A DNA stretch of 64,000 nt from Podospora bellae-mahoneyi (GCF_035222275.1 NC_085882.1:1371501-1435500), one strand, 5' to 3'. Positions 46,596 through 58,599 are shown, numbered from the stretch's first letter. Program-made: numbers and translations. The notes: generated from the sequence alone by a model not told the origin.

Positions 46596-49500
46596 TTAAC
46601 GAAATGGCACAAGAGGGCCGGGGTATCCTGAATTTGTTGAATGAGAGGTAGAGGGACGCCCGCTGTCGTCAGACCGACGGGCGGCGTGGCGAGGAGTCAT
46701 GTCGCCATGGTGAGGGACGGCCAGATTGTTGCCAATCCCGTTTCCAACAAGAATTGCCGAGGGCCAAGGGCTGCCAGAGTCCTCGTCGGCGAGGTTGACA
46801 CCACTGTCGTTCCAGGGGTTGCGGTCCGCATTGAAACTGCGAGTCGATTCGATCGACACGAGCGACGACTTGGAGACGTTGCTGGAGCCCTTGAAAAAAC
46901 TGGTGGCCGAGTGCGAGCTGTTCTTTCTGCGGTCCAAGAAGGACGAGATCGAGGACATGCCACTACCAGGTCTGCGAAGTCGTTCCAAGAGACTAGACCG
47001 TTCCCGAGCAGTCTCCTCGCCGAACGAAGGCTTGGTAGGAGAGTCGGTGGCAACCGGAGCTGGTGCGTGCTGAAGAAGTTTGGAGTCAAAGTACGGCAGC
47101 GCCTCTTCGAACGTGTCCGGCTTCGGGCGGGACAGAGCACCTCTGATGAAGACGGGCTCCACTCCGGCAGTGGCAAACTCGCCCTGGAGGAAGTCCATGG
47201 CATCAGAGACACCACCTGCATTGTTACGGGTGAACTGCCAAAGCAGAGTGACGGAGGGGTTGCCGTTGGCGGCACGCTCCTCGGAATTCTCGTGCACCGT
47301 GACATCGACTTCGTACTGGGTCTTCAGCTTGGGGACAATGTTCTGAACAAACTCCGGGGACTCGAGGAATCTGATCAGAGTAGGAGTCCGCTCCATCACG
47401 ACTTCATGCTTGTCGGGAACCATGCCCTGAGGACAACGTTAGTCACGCCAAGGATATCACCAACCAGAAAAAGAAAACACTCACCAAAAATGAATCAATG
47501 CACTTGGGCACCAACCACTGAGGTCCAGACACAGTGAGCTCATCGGTGGCCTGCTCCGTACTAGGGAAAACAATCTTGCAGTTCCACATCTTCTCTATCT
47601 CTTCAATCTCGGGCAACCTGGACAGCAGCTCACGATGGTAGAGGCGGTCGATCTTGACAGTCTGGTTCATGAATTCAGAGTCCTTCACGGGGCATTCATG
47701 TTAGCGCTCCTGGGATCCACGCGGGTGGGAGGGACTTCTCACAGCCCTGGAAACCATCTCAAGAATCTCGCTCTTCACGAGTTCAAGATTCTGAGCGTTG
47801 CGTGCCGGGGTGCGGCAGATCACATTGTCGACCCTAGAGTCGTCATCTTCTCGGGTGAGACCGCCTGAGAGGTGTCAGTTACATGCTGACCGAATCCACC
47901 AGCAGTTGATCCTACCTCTATCCATTGCGTTGGAGAACTTGACAAAGACCGAGTGCTTCTTCATGATGCGTTGGATATGCTGCCCACCAATGCCAATGAT
48001 GCGTTTGTGGTACTGATCCGGGACATGGAACGAAATCGATGCCGGCATCTCTTGCTCCACCAGTGTTAATCCGTGCTTGACAGCCTCGTACGAATGTGTG
48101 ACCACCTCGATGTTGAAGTTGTACTCGCCAAACGTGTCGAAGATGATCTGCACGTTGCTCTGCCCCATGATCTTGTTGATCTTGCCATTCTTCTTTCCGC
48201 TCACAAATTCCTTATGTTCGTTGGCGAGCTCGATCTTGACTCGAATCTGGGACTGGGGAGATTGATTGACCCATTTGATATCGTTGATGACGGCCAAAGC
48301 GGTCTTGACAGCCTCATCCGAGCCTGAAATGGTGAAGCACCGGTTGTCAAACTTCACATCGGCTTCCGAGTTGGCACAAATATCGCTGAGCATGGTCCGA
48401 ATATCGTTGGGAGTCGGCATGGGCTGGCGGTTGTCGGGATGAGAGATCCACCAGGTAGCCGTGTAGAACTGTCCAACCAAGGCCATCAACTCGCGGACAG
48501 AACGCTCTAGGGGCAAGTTCTCTAGGGCTTGGAAGCGAGCCACGTTTTTCATGGACCCAAGACTGGGTGGCAGAATATGCGTATTGTTGTTCTCGGCAAT
48601 CTTCCTCACCTTGTCCATACGAGTGAGCAGAACACTGTCGAGCTTGGCAGGCGTAATCTGAACATCCTTCACGTAGAGCCTGACACGCGTGAGGTACTCA
48701 TGAATCTTGTACTTTGCCTGCTCGATAGCTTGCGTGTTCTCGCCAGTGATGAAGACATCAGACTCTCCACGACGTGTTGCGCCGGGTGGGCAATACGAAT
48801 AGCAGCTCAGGAACGGCGGAGGGAAGTAGATGGCCGTGTTGGTTGATGACTCGATCAGCTTGATGTTCTTGCGGTTGCGTCCGATCAAGATCTGCTGGAC
48901 GCTATAGTCGACATTGATAGAGTCAGCAACCCGCCCCAGCTGAATAGGATCTCATGTTAGTTCAAGTCCCACCACAAGGATCTGGCAACAACGTACGAGT
49001 TGATCAATATGAATAAGAACGCGGGTTTTGGCATGCTCCGCAGACATGTTGTCGCCATAAATGGCCACCCGCCAGCGCTGGTCTCTCCGGAGCTCCACAT
49101 CGCCGTTCAAGCCATCAACCACCGGGGCAAGCTTGGGCCCGAGGAGGAAGATGTCGACGCCACAAAATCTCGAGGTTTCGTCAAGAAAGTCTGTTACCGA
49201 CTTCTTCAGAACGCCTTCGGCAAGATTGGCAACCAGATTGCCGTCCACATCAACAGTTGTGCAACGCTAAAGACACACAGTTAGCAGGCACAAGACACAG
49301 AAAAAGCACAGTTGCACAAAAAGATGTGACGCACTAGTGAGATGGGGGTCTTGTTCAGGATCGCCTCGCGTGTTTGATAGACCAGGTCGGCGGGACCGGA
49401 CAAGCACACCGTGGTGACGAGACCGCGGGCATTCTTGGGAGTGCCCGAAAGAACGTGTGCCTCGATGGGCAGGGGGTTTGTCGTGATGCTGTGGCATAGC

Positions 49501-49832
49501 TGACGGAGGCCCTCAAGGTTCATAACATGGACGTGGAGAGCGTGGACGGGGACATCGTCGGGGGCCTCGACAGGATGGGTCCAGCGGAGGACGGCATCGG
49601 TGGTGGCGTGGAGAATGTCCTCGGTGTCGGGGCCGGCGAGATCGGAGGCAAAGGGGACGTTGAAGGCATAGTGGATGGTAGGCTCGCCGATGGGGAGCTG
49701 GGGTGTGGGTATCGGGGGTGGCCCCTGTGTTGTGACATCTCGACGAGTGTTGATAGCCGGCATGCCAGCCATGTTGTTTCGCGAGATGAAGTTGCTGGTT
49801 GGCCAGTGACGCATGGCTGTTATTTTATTCAT
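46596..49832 (-). CDS. KH-domain RNA-binding protein
   Basis: Six exons: 49832-49335, 49266-48997, 48939-47916, 47864-47743, 47682-47485 and 47426-46596, 980 residues with consistent phases. KH domains bind single-stranded RNA. Several KH-like units are visible: SVQQILIGRNRKNIKLIESS, a degenerate SGKKNGKINKIMGQSNVQII, and one canonical IGIGGQHIQRIMKKHSVFVKF with a GIGG loop. Others are more decayed. The N-terminal region has HYAFNVPFASDLAGP and the C-terminal third (from about 735) is Ser/Pro-rich and disordered, with SLLERLRRPGSGMSS. The layout suggests a vigilin/Scp160- or Bicaudal-C-like protein, but orthology is not secured. Upstream Met choice (MNKITAM or MAGMPAIN) is uncertain. Splice joins restore FSNAMDRGGLTRED and DSFLGMVPDKHE. 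Confidence 0.85.
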
Positions 49833-52800
49833 GATGACTCAAATGTGCTCGCTGCTCTCGGAGCGTGGAAATACAGGGCGGATGCCAGGGCTGCGTGATG
49901 TTGTGGTGTTGAAGGAGAAGGGGGGAGTCGAGGGAGGCAGAAGACACAGCAGCAGGCTTGTCGTGGTCGACGGGAGCGGCGGAGGCGGCGTCTGGTGCTT
50001 GTCGTGGGCAATTGGGGCTAAAAGGAGTGGAAATGGAAATGCGGCGAAAAAAGGGTATCTTGGGTATCTTCAAATGGGGCCGCTGTTGAAAAAGGAACAA
50101 AAGAGAAAGGGGGGGATGGGCAGAAGATGTCGTGTGCTCCTGTCCTTCCTGCCAAAGAGTTGTCGATGTTTTGAGCTTTTGGGGGGGGGGGGAGGGGAAG
50201 AGACAAGACTTGTCGTGTCGGTCGAGGGATTGGCAGATGGATGGAAGCTGTTGGACTGACTGTCCCCACAGGCCCGCTCTGCACCTTGGGGGCCCGCTGC
50301 CTTGGCCCGTGCGCCCTCCCCCTAACGTTGCAGTGACTGGTGGCTTTCACTCTTGGCCCCCTCGTTCCCGACCCTTGACTGGCCAGGCCAGTTCGAGAAC
50401 CGGCAACTTCCTACGTCCGCGGCCTCTTCACACTCTCTCCACCAACTAGTCTATGTACAGTAGTGTACGATATCTTCAGCTTCAGCTTCAGCTCCATTCC
50501 CTCTACCCGGGCCGGCCCTGTTGTGGAATTTGCCGTCTGGGGGGAAGCCTGTCTCTCTTCTCCGCAAGAGACATCCATTCCAAGCCAGCCATCCAGCCAT
50601 CCAGCTAGCCCAGTTCTGATCCAGGCTTGACAAAGAAATGGAAAAAAGAATAAGGTAATCTGCTCGTGCCCCATGTCTCACAGTCCAGTTTCATCTCCTC
50701 TGCTGGCCACAAACAATGAATGAATGGTAAACCCCAAATTCCCATAATAAACATGCTCATGCCCCTCTCAGACACTCACCTTGCCCTCCACCTATGCCTG
50801 CAATATTCCTTTTTTACCTTTGCAGCCGGGTCTACTGCTACCTTGGTATCTCTCCTTTAACCAAACTGCCAGCTCGCCCGGAGACTTTTATTGTCCTCAC
50901 ACTGTTTCCCTGAATCATGTCCAAAGTACTGGTCACCTGAAACCCCCCACCGCCGCCCTAGGCCGTCGTCTATAAGACCTCTCCATCCCAACAATCTTTT
51001 TCTCTACACTACCATCAAAACATGAACGCGTCATGCCCGGACTGGCAACAGGTGTTCTCCACGCAGCATACATACCTACAGCCTGGCCCGGCGCCTGCCT
51101 GCCCAGCTGTGCAGCACCACCTGAACCTACCTCATGAAAGCTCACGACAGGTGGAGCCACTTGCCAGGCCCGGTGACGTTGTGCTCCCCCAACTTCTTTC
51201 TTGCAAGCATTACAACAACACACACTCACTGCGGCACAGAACGTTTGCCTGCCCGCCGCCGCCAAAAGAACAACACATATCTTGCTCTGCTGCTCTCTTT
51301 GCTTCCCTCATCAATCGTCCGAATCATTGCAGCATACTTTGTAGCACTGTAGATCATCAGCTTTGAAGCGGGAACCTCCGTCGTCCAGAAAGTTGGCATC
51401 CGGACCCCTCGGCCCCTCACAACCCCCGGACCCCGTTATCCCCTGTAAACACTGCCTTGATGATGTTAAAAGGAGGTCCTTTAGGCCCCCACTCAGGACT
51501 CGGTACTCACTCACCACACCTCCTTTTATCCTGTTGGACCAGACCATATGGTCCTTACATACAGTCGGCATATGCCATCTACCTACATATTGATACATCC
51601 AACCCCCATCCAACCAAACCCCCGATGCAGGCAGTCAGCACCGGTTTTTTTTTTTTTTTTTCCAATTCTTGAGGCGGTCAGTTTGTCAAATGTCATAAGT
51701 TCCTTTGCAGAAAAGAAACGGTCTGGATTTAAGCTCCTTCCAGCGGCCCAAAGACTCCGAGCCTTCTCATTCCACTGACCCCGGTTCATTACCTACCAAA
51801 ACATGCAAACATCTTGCCTCATGTCTCAAAATGAGCCCATCTATCAAATGGCTATGTATTAACCTGCCCATTCCGAGCACTATCACCGTAAAGCAACTCC
51901 AAACGATCGGAGGAAGTTGAACTGGAGCCTATTCGGAACAACCCCTCTCCCCGCCCAGCCTTTGTCTTACCAGTGCCCTCCTCCACACTTGCTCTTATAC
52001 ATATACCTAACCCTAGGTGACCATGTCAATTGAAGCCGCCTTTTGCCCTCCACACTCTCCAACAACCACCACCCTCACCCACACTCTCCCATAACCTACC
52101 AAATCTACCATGAATTTAGGGCACAGCGGTAGGAGGGTTTCGAAGCCTTCTAAGCGCCTGGAAAAGCTGGGCGTAGTGCCAGGGAGTGGTAAATACCTGC
52201 TTACCTACAATTTAGTATCATTTTCTGTGATATTTCTTATATTTGGTGATGGCTTCTAAACTAACGGCGGCGGGGTAGTAAGGCGTAGGGAGTGCGTATA
52301 GGTTGGACAATCTTACCGTAGGTAAAATTTATCATATGAAAAGTAGGTTTGCAGTCAAAACCTCATTGAGGGGAGGTTGGGCGGGGGGCCAGCACTGGTA
52401 AGACAAACAGGGAGCTCCGAATAGGCTCCCTCCTGTTGAACCTCATCACAAATCCAGAACTCCAGCCCGAGAGATATCCCAATGTGCTGTGCCATTCCAA
52501 GTGCTCAACTCCACATTCGATTTGTAATACCAACTCCCCGAGTCCAGTCCAGTCAGGTCAGGTCAGGTCAGGTCAGGTCAGGTCATATTACGAAGTAAAC
52601 CACCGGTTTCAACAACTGCACCATCTGCCCGTCTTTGCCCCTTTTTGGCGTCTGCATGTCTGCAAGCCAAAAACACACAAGACATGTACATATACCTGAC
52701 GACACTAAGTAATCATGAGAATTATTCTGCAAATATCACGCAAGACCAAGCAGATGCTCAAAACCTTATAAACAATAAACCAATGCCATTTTTCTATTCC

Positions 52801-53088
52801 TCCAAAACTCAAAACATCCCAGCTACTCAATGAATGCAAAACTGGTTAAACCCCATTCCCGGTTGCTGACGCCCAGCCATGACCATAAAAAAACGCCATG
52901 TGAATGCCTGTCTGCTCGCTCTTCTCCCAGCAAATGGAATACCTTGATGCCTTTTTCCACACCCCCAAAACATGCAAAAAAATAATACACAATTACACAA
53001 ACAGTCTACACGTTGGTCAGAATAGGTAATCCCCCTACAATATCCATAATCACAAAACTCAGGGACCCCCCGTCCCAATGCAACTAAC
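49833..53088. other. 3.2 kb gene-free stretch upstream of the KH gene
   Basis: No domain-bearing ORF. It has a G run near 50181-50190 and a pentanucleotide repeat near 52550. The part next to the KH gene is probably a long leader; the remainder is unassigned. Confidence 0.5.
52552..52585 (+). repeat. GGTCA pentanucleotide repeat
   Basis: About 6-7 tandem GGTCA units, in front of an AT-rich patch. No coding role is seen. Confidence 0.85.
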
Positions 53089-53817
53089 TCACTTGCCCCC
53101 CCTCTTCACTCCCCCAGCCTTCTCCTTTTCCTTCCTCTTCGCAGTAACCCTGTGAACTTCCTTCACCAAATTACGAGCCCCCTTCTTCCTCACACACCCA
53201 GCCTCCCGAAACGCTTCAATCTCTGCCAGCCTCACCTTGCCCCTCTGCTCAGCCGATAGAGCATCAAACGTCTCCCCTTTCAGCCTCGCCTCCTCCTTCA
53301 TAGATGCCACCTCCCTCTCCCTCACCTCCCCTCTCAGCTTTCTTTCCTTGGCCTGCCTCGCCTCCATCTCCTGACGCCTGAACGCCTGCTTATGGACCCA
53401 TGTTTCCTTGCCCCTGGCGCTCGGCTCATCCAGCTCCCCAGCCTCTAGCTGCGCCTTGATCTCTCCTAATTTCTGCTCGTCGAGCTCGTTCAACTTGGCT
53501 TGTCTCCAAGCTACCTCCAACTCTCTCTGTTTGGCCGCTCTCCACTCTTGCCTATTCTTCCGCTCTGCCGCCGGGTCAAGAGTCCATAGCTCTTTTTTCG
53601 CTGTGTTCATCTTCCGTCTCGCCGTCGCTGCGAGAATCGTTTGCTTCTTGCTTGCAGCCTCCTGCCGAGTCAACAACCCAGCCTCTAGTTTAGCCTTGAT
53701 GTTCCTCAGTGCCCGCTCATCAAAACCTGCCGCCTTTATTTCCTTTTTCTTTTCGCCGCCTGCCTTAACCTCACGCTCCACCACCTCCTCCATCTCACCT
53801 TCCATCTCCATCTCCAT
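53089..53817 (-). CDS. Highly charged coiled-coil protein
   Basis: Single exon, 242 residues, over a third of them Lys, Arg or Glu. It has two similar helical units: LRNIKAKLEAGLLTRQEAASKK and LGEIKAQLEAGELDEPSARGKE, an apparent internal duplication separated by about 76 residues. The C-terminus is strongly basic (RVTAKRKEKEKAGGVKRGGK). No family is recognised; such proteins are often nuclear or ribosome-associated (weak inference). It starts 52 nt after the stop of the 935-residue protein on the same strand, leaving little room for a promoter. The start MEMEMEGEMEEVV is low-complexity, so a later or upstream start is possible. Confidence 0.62.
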   Translation of the reverse strand: MEMEMEGEMEEVVEREVKAGGEKKKEIKAAGFDERALRNIKAKLEAGLLTRQEAASKKQTILAATARRKMNTAKKELWTLDPAAERKNRQEWRAAKQRELEVAWRQAKLNELDEQKLGEIKAQLEAGELDEPSARGKETWVHKQAFRRQEMEARQAKERKLRGEVREREVASMKEEARLKGETFDALSAEQRGKVRLAEIEAFREAGCVRKKGARNLVKEVHRVTAKRKEKEKAGGVKRGGK

Positions 53818-53868
53818 TTCCTCCCTTTCCTCTCCCCCACCATCTGAACCACTACTAGAACAACGTCC

Positions 53869-56676
53869 CTAACGCATATCCCTATATACCTCCCTCTGCG
53901 GCGGACGATCCAGGTACACAACCTCATCATCCTCCCTCCCCGCCGGCGGCGGCCTAGCATAATAACCCCCGCCACTCGGAGGACCTTGGCCCTGAGCCTG
54001 ACCCCCCTGCTGCGAAGGCGGAGGCGGAGGAGGTTGAATGCTATACCCCCTCTCCCCCACCCTCTCGGCAGGCAAAACACTATAAGACCTCGGGGGCGGC
54101 GGCTGCATCCCATAGGCAGGAACTGGCGGCGGAGCAGCGTACTCGACCCTCTGACCACCACCTCCATACGGGTCATACCGCGCAGGCTCCTGAGCCGGCC
54201 TAACACTAGCCGACCTCAGGGGCACATACTCCTCCACTTGACCTCCGACCCTCCTCTCGTAAGCAACCGGAACCTCATATCGGATGCTCTCCGCGCCAGG
54301 CCGGACGCTGGCCGACCTCACCGTCCCAGCAGCTCCAGTACCGTAGTAATCCCTCCCCCGATCCTCAAAAGGAACCCTCTCATAGCTGGTGCTAGGTTCA
54401 TAGTGAACTGTCTCCATCCCGGGCCTGACACTAGCCGGTCTGGCCATGTATTCCCGGTGAGGCTCCGCACGCGAAGGCGCATACTCGTTCATAGGTGGAG
54501 GCGCCATGGGGTTGGCACTCTCGCGGTAAGCACCGTACTCTGGCTGGGTCACCACCCGTCTCGGCGCTCCATACACAGGCTGCGCACCCTGATAGATGAC
54601 CTCGTCATCCATCACCTCTGGTCTCCGTGACATCTCCCTCGCAGGATAGAGCCTCTCGCCTCTTGGGTCCGAGATCACTTCCTCGCGCACGACTGTAGTC
54701 GAACGAATGGGCTCGAGATACTCTCGGCCATGGGCATCAACAAGAATGCGTCTCACGGGTGCCCTGGGCGGAGGCATAGCTGCAGGCGGCCGCTCATACA
54801 TGATGGGCGATTGTGAGCGGTCGCCGTACGCGACTGGGCGCATACTCATCCTGGAGGCAGCTCTGACGTCGCGGTAAACGGCACCGCCTTCCTCATATGC
54901 CACAGGACGAGCAGTACGAACCTCCCGTGAAGCATATTGAGCACCTTGGGCGCCTGGGGAATCCGGACGGATGGGACGGGCGCTCACCGCTTGTCTTGGC
55001 TCATCATAGTAGACCCTTTCGACCCTCTCGTACCTTGGTGATGTGACCAAAATGGGCTCATCGTCATAGCGAGGACGATATGCCCCATCTGCTCGTCCGT
55101 AGGCCACGACCCGTTCCTGCCTGAAACTGCCGTTAGGCTGGTAGCACTCTTGGTAACCAGTCTCTACACGGATTGGTTCTTGATACCTGTGCTCTTCGTA
55201 GGGAGAGTCAACAGCTTGCTGGCGCCCTTGCCTCTGGCGCTTGCTGGGCCGAGCATAAGGAGCGGCCGTCAGAGGGGATGGTGATCGTGGTTCAGGCTTA
55301 ATGACTGGCGACACAGCAGTCTCAACAGCCAACCTGTCCGCCTTTCTCTTGTTCTTCTTTTTGTTCTTCTTCTTATCGGCCGCCTTACCAGCCTGTGGGG
55401 AGCTCTCTGGGCTCGACGCGTTAGATGTTTGCTTTCTAAGGGCTGCGACCTGGGCAGGAGTCGCCCTGCGTCCACTGGAGTCAGAGTCAACCAAGTGAGG
55501 TTGTCTTGTAATGGCCAGAGAAGCCAGGGGAGAGACACGCTCTGGTTGGGGAGCAAGAGGGGAGAGATCGTGTCCTCGCACAACTGGGGATGTCTGATTC
55601 TGGTTCCCACGAGTTTGACTGAGTAGATGCTGGTTCCCTGGGCCACTGCCAGCACTGCCGGACGGCCCAGGACGACCGGCCAGGCCGCTACCATATGTGT
55701 TCGCCGCGCCTATTCCAGGAATTGAAAAGGAAGGAGCTGGGACAGGAAGTGTTGGGTTGGTCCGAACCGGCTGTGGCTGATGTTGGGAGATAGAAACGCC
55801 CGGTATCGACATGGGCTGAGACGTGTCGAGAAGGGATTGTGCGTGGGCCATGGCCGCCGGGAGGTCGGGCTCTGGATCGAACTCGGGCTCGTAGGGCGAT
55901 TCTTCTCGCATTTCCTCGTCTTCGGACTCGCTGGGGATTCGGGCTGCCATGACTGAATCGGGTGTACCATGTTGACTGGAGTAGAAAGTATTGTTATCGA
56001 AAGAGTCGCTCGATGCTGATGTGTTAGCAGCTGCATCATCAGTGGGCTGAGGAGGCGCATCCTCGGATAATGTCATGGCCTTGGCCAAGATGTCGTTGAC
56101 ATCGAGATCAGCCATCTGCTCGTGTGGCTTGCTTGTGACGCGACGCTGCTCAACTTCATCTTTGAGAGCACGCTCAATTCTCTGCCGCCGGAGCTGGATC
56201 TCAGCCTTGACCAAGTCGTCAGACTTCTCCAGCAGAACCGGATCGATCTCGGGCTTGCCAGAGCCCGAAGGCTTCTTCTGCGACAGCATGCCCAAGCCGG
56301 GAAGGTTAGTGGCCATGTATACTGACGTAACTTGCTGGTTCGCCCGGAATGAAGGCAGATTGTTAATTAGTGGGCGACTTCCATTTACCGCAGCATTAGA
56401 TGATGAGTTGGTGGCAGAAGTGGTAGAAGAAGAAGCAGGAGCTGTCGACTTTGAGCTCGCGGCTTGGGCGACTTTCCCAAGCTGTGGTGGTTTGATGCGC
56501 GGGTGAGCACCGCTGAGAACCTCGTCGCGAAACTTGAGCAGCTTCTCGTACTGCTGCACCTCGTGCAACGCGTCGGGAGACAGCGACGCTATCAATAACG
56601 TCTTCTTGCCTGCGACTCCCTCCTGTACCCCTCCTCTTTCCGCCGACATGGCTGCACCCACAGAACCTTGCGCCAT
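53869..56676 (-). CDS. Large disordered fungal protein with SASVRP repeats
   Basis: Single exon, 935 residues from the Met at 56676 (MAQGSVGAAMSAERG). The frame extends upstream to 57048, but that extension looks like translated leader. The N-terminal 60 residues may be ordered (LLIASLSPDALHEVQQYEKLLKFRDEVLSG), then Ser/Thr/Pro/Gln-rich sequence. A helical patch at about 200-265 (LVKAEIQLRRQRIERALKDE) and a Lys-rich nuclear-localisation-like segment (KKKNKKKNKRKADR near 450) follow. The C-terminal half is Tyr/Arg/Pro-rich with three similar repeats at about 744-830 around ASVRPG, plus RPVAYE-type repeats before them. It ends with a Pro-rich region and PPQREVYRDMR. No family is recognised. The composition suggests a nuclear, phase-separation-prone or RNA-associated protein (inference). 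Confidence 0.78.
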   Translation of the reverse strand: MAQGSVGAAMSAERGGVQEGVAGKKTLLIASLSPDALHEVQQYEKLLKFRDEVLSGAHPRIKPPQLGKVAQAASSKSTAPASSSTTSATNSSSNAAVNGSRPLINNLPSFRANQQVTSVYMATNLPGLGMLSQKKPSGSGKPEIDPVLLEKSDDLVKAEIQLRRQRIERALKDEVEQRRVTSKPHEQMADLDVNDILAKAMTLSEDAPPQPTDDAAANTSASSDSFDNNTFYSSQHGTPDSVMAARIPSESEDEEMREESPYEPEFDPEPDLPAAMAHAQSLLDTSQPMSIPGVSISQHQPQPVRTNPTLPVPAPSFSIPGIGAANTYGSGLAGRPGPSGSAGSGPGNQHLLSQTRGNQNQTSPVVRGHDLSPLAPQPERVSPLASLAITRQPHLVDSDSSGRRATPAQVAALRKQTSNASSPESSPQAGKAADKKKNKKKNKRKADRLAVETAVSPVIKPEPRSPSPLTAAPYARPSKRQRQGRQQAVDSPYEEHRYQEPIRVETGYQECYQPNGSFRQERVVAYGRADGAYRPRYDDEPILVTSPRYERVERVYYDEPRQAVSARPIRPDSPGAQGAQYASREVRTARPVAYEEGGAVYRDVRAASRMSMRPVAYGDRSQSPIMYERPPAAMPPPRAPVRRILVDAHGREYLEPIRSTTVVREEVISDPRGERLYPAREMSRRPEVMDDEVIYQGAQPVYGAPRRVVTQPEYGAYRESANPMAPPPMNEYAPSRAEPHREYMARPASVRPGMETVHYEPSTSYERVPFEDRGRDYYGTGAAGTVRSASVRPGAESIRYEVPVAYERRVGGQVEEYVPLRSASVRPAQEPARYDPYGGGGQRVEYAAPPPVPAYGMQPPPPRSYSVLPAERVGERGYSIQPPPPPPSQQGGQAQGQGPPSGGGYYARPPPAGREDDEVVYLDRPPQREVYRDMR

Positions 56677-57447
56677 GATGATGGCTGTGTTGCAAACGTC
56701 CGTAACTCGGCACGTTAAGAGCGTCCCATCAAATGCAAAACGACGCGAAAAATCGAAAAATGCTCGGGGTAAATAGACGATCGGATATCCGTACCGGAGA
56801 CGCAAATGAGAATGAAGAAGCGTCTCTGCCTTTTCTTCGCATATCAAAATATGCCAACAGTGACTGAGAAAATCAGTGTCTCCGGCAGAGTCAAGTTTGG
56901 TATGTTGTGTGTGGTTTGGGAAACTCGAACAATTTCCCAGCCGCAGCAGAAGCCAAGGCACTGCCACCCCCGAGGGAACCGCCAAGGTCGGGAAGCGCAC
57001 TGACCACATCTGCGGGACCGTGAAAGCTTGTTTGCCAATGAGACGCAACGTTCCTCTTCTTTTGCTCCGCCATCGAAGATGCGAGAGAGGTGCATACGGC
57101 CTGAGTCAACTTGAAAGCAGGGAAAAAGGAAGGTATTAGATAGTTCTCTGAAGAACACAAATAGCTTCATTATTTCCCACTGAGATGAGATTCATTGTGA
57201 TACCTGCTTTCTCTCAATTACACTGTGAGATCTTGACTGCTCTCCACGCCGATTAAACCTCCAACAGGGAGATACAACTTAGCAATTCTCTGTCTCCTCA
57301 CTTACAACAATTTACTTCTTTCATCACAACAGTCATATTGACATCCAAGTCTACAACCCCAACTACTAGATCAATTCTGAAGAGATATCTCCTATTGAGC
57401 CATTCCTAGATCATTTGAGACCCAGCATACTCAACAGCATCATCACA
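56677..57447. promoter_or_regulatory. Divergent promoter region
   Basis: About 770 nt between the disordered-protein start and the nucleotidase start. Both leaders lie here. No discrete element can be assigned. Confidence 0.4.
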
Positions 57448-58362
57448 ATGGAGTCAGAAGCCCAAGCCGTCAACGGGACCAGTCCCTCACCCAAACAAGT
57501 CTTTTTTTTGTAAGTGACAAAACACCCAATCATTATCTCATGAATGACTGAACATAGTCTAACAACATTCAGTGACATCGACAACTGCCTCTACCCCAAG
57601 AGTACCCCCTCCCCTCCCACCCCCTCAACCCAACTCGCTCACTAACCCTGAACTCAGGCGCCCGCGTCCACGACCTCATGGCCGAGCTGATTGACAAGTA
57701 CTTCGCCACCCATCTCTCCCTCCCCTACGAAGACGCCGTCAGGCTCCACAAGGAATACTACCAAAACTACGGCCTCGCCATCGAAGGCCTCGTCCGTCAC
57801 CACCAAATTGACCCCCTCGAGTACAACGCCAAAGTCGACGACGCCCTCCCCCTAGACCACATCATCAAGCCCCGCGAGGACCTCAAGAAGCTCCTCCGCG
57901 ACATTGACGCCTCCAAAGTCAGGCTCTGGCTGTTCACAAACGCCTACGTCAACCACGCCAAGAGGGTGGTGAAACTGCTAGAGATAGAGGACTTCTTCGA
58001 GGGGGTGACGTATTGTGATTATGCGGCGCCGAGGCTGATGTGCAAGCCTCATGAGGAGGCGTATGAGAAGGCGATGAGGGAGGCGGGGGTGGAGAGGAGG
58101 GAGGATTGTTATTTTGTTGGTGAGTTCTACTTAACTGTGCCATGAAAATCTTGTGTTGTGTTGATTGCTGACTTGGATCAAAGATGACTCGTACCAAAAC
58201 TGCAAAAAGGCCCAAGAAATAGGCTGGAACGTCGCCCACCTTGTCGAAGAGGGTGTCAAGTCCCCCAGGACACAAGCGTGCAAGTACCAAATAAGCCACT
58301 TGGATGAGCTGCGCACTTGCTTCCCAGAGGTCTTCAAGAAGCCGGAAACGTCCTCGGCATAG
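57448..58362 (+). CDS. HAD-family pyrimidine 5'-nucleotidase (Sdt1/Phm8 type)
   Basis: Four exons: 57448-57509, 57573-57601, 57658-58119 and 58184-58362, 243 residues. The first two introns split the catalytic start; splicing rebuilds VFFFDIDNCLYPKSARV, with the HAD nucleophile Asp and acid/base Asp (DIDNC). Downstream HAD motifs: LFTNAYVNHAKRVV (motif II), CKPHEEAYEKAM (motif III Lys) and YFVDDSYQNCKKAQEIGW (motif IV Asp pair). These proteins dephosphorylate UMP/CMP and other nucleoside monophosphates or lysophosphatidate in yeast (family knowledge). Exon 2 is just 29 nt, which makes this gene easy to mis-annotate. The length is typical. The exact substrate is open. Confidence 0.9.
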
Positions 58363-58599
58363 TCGATTCCATTCACGCGTATTCAAACCTTACCAGACAT
58401 AGAACAGAAGGAGAATAAATAGATACTCATGTGGATTCCATGCTCAATTTCTTTCCCTGATTATCGAATCCTAAGCCTCTGATAACCAGCCGATAATCAA
58501 TGCCAAACGCCATACCCCATGCCTTTTTCATCCATTGCTGTCCCAGAACCCAGACGCTTGATATGTCAAACAATGCTATGCAAACCCTTCCCCTTGTCA

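Noticed and set aside
52008-52020. Telomere-like CCTAACCCTAGG
   Set aside because: Only one or two units; no array.
56677-57048. N-terminal extension of the 935-residue protein by 124 residues
   Set aside because: The extension has leader-like composition with Cys and aromatic residues unlike the rest; the Met at 56676 begins a typical start.
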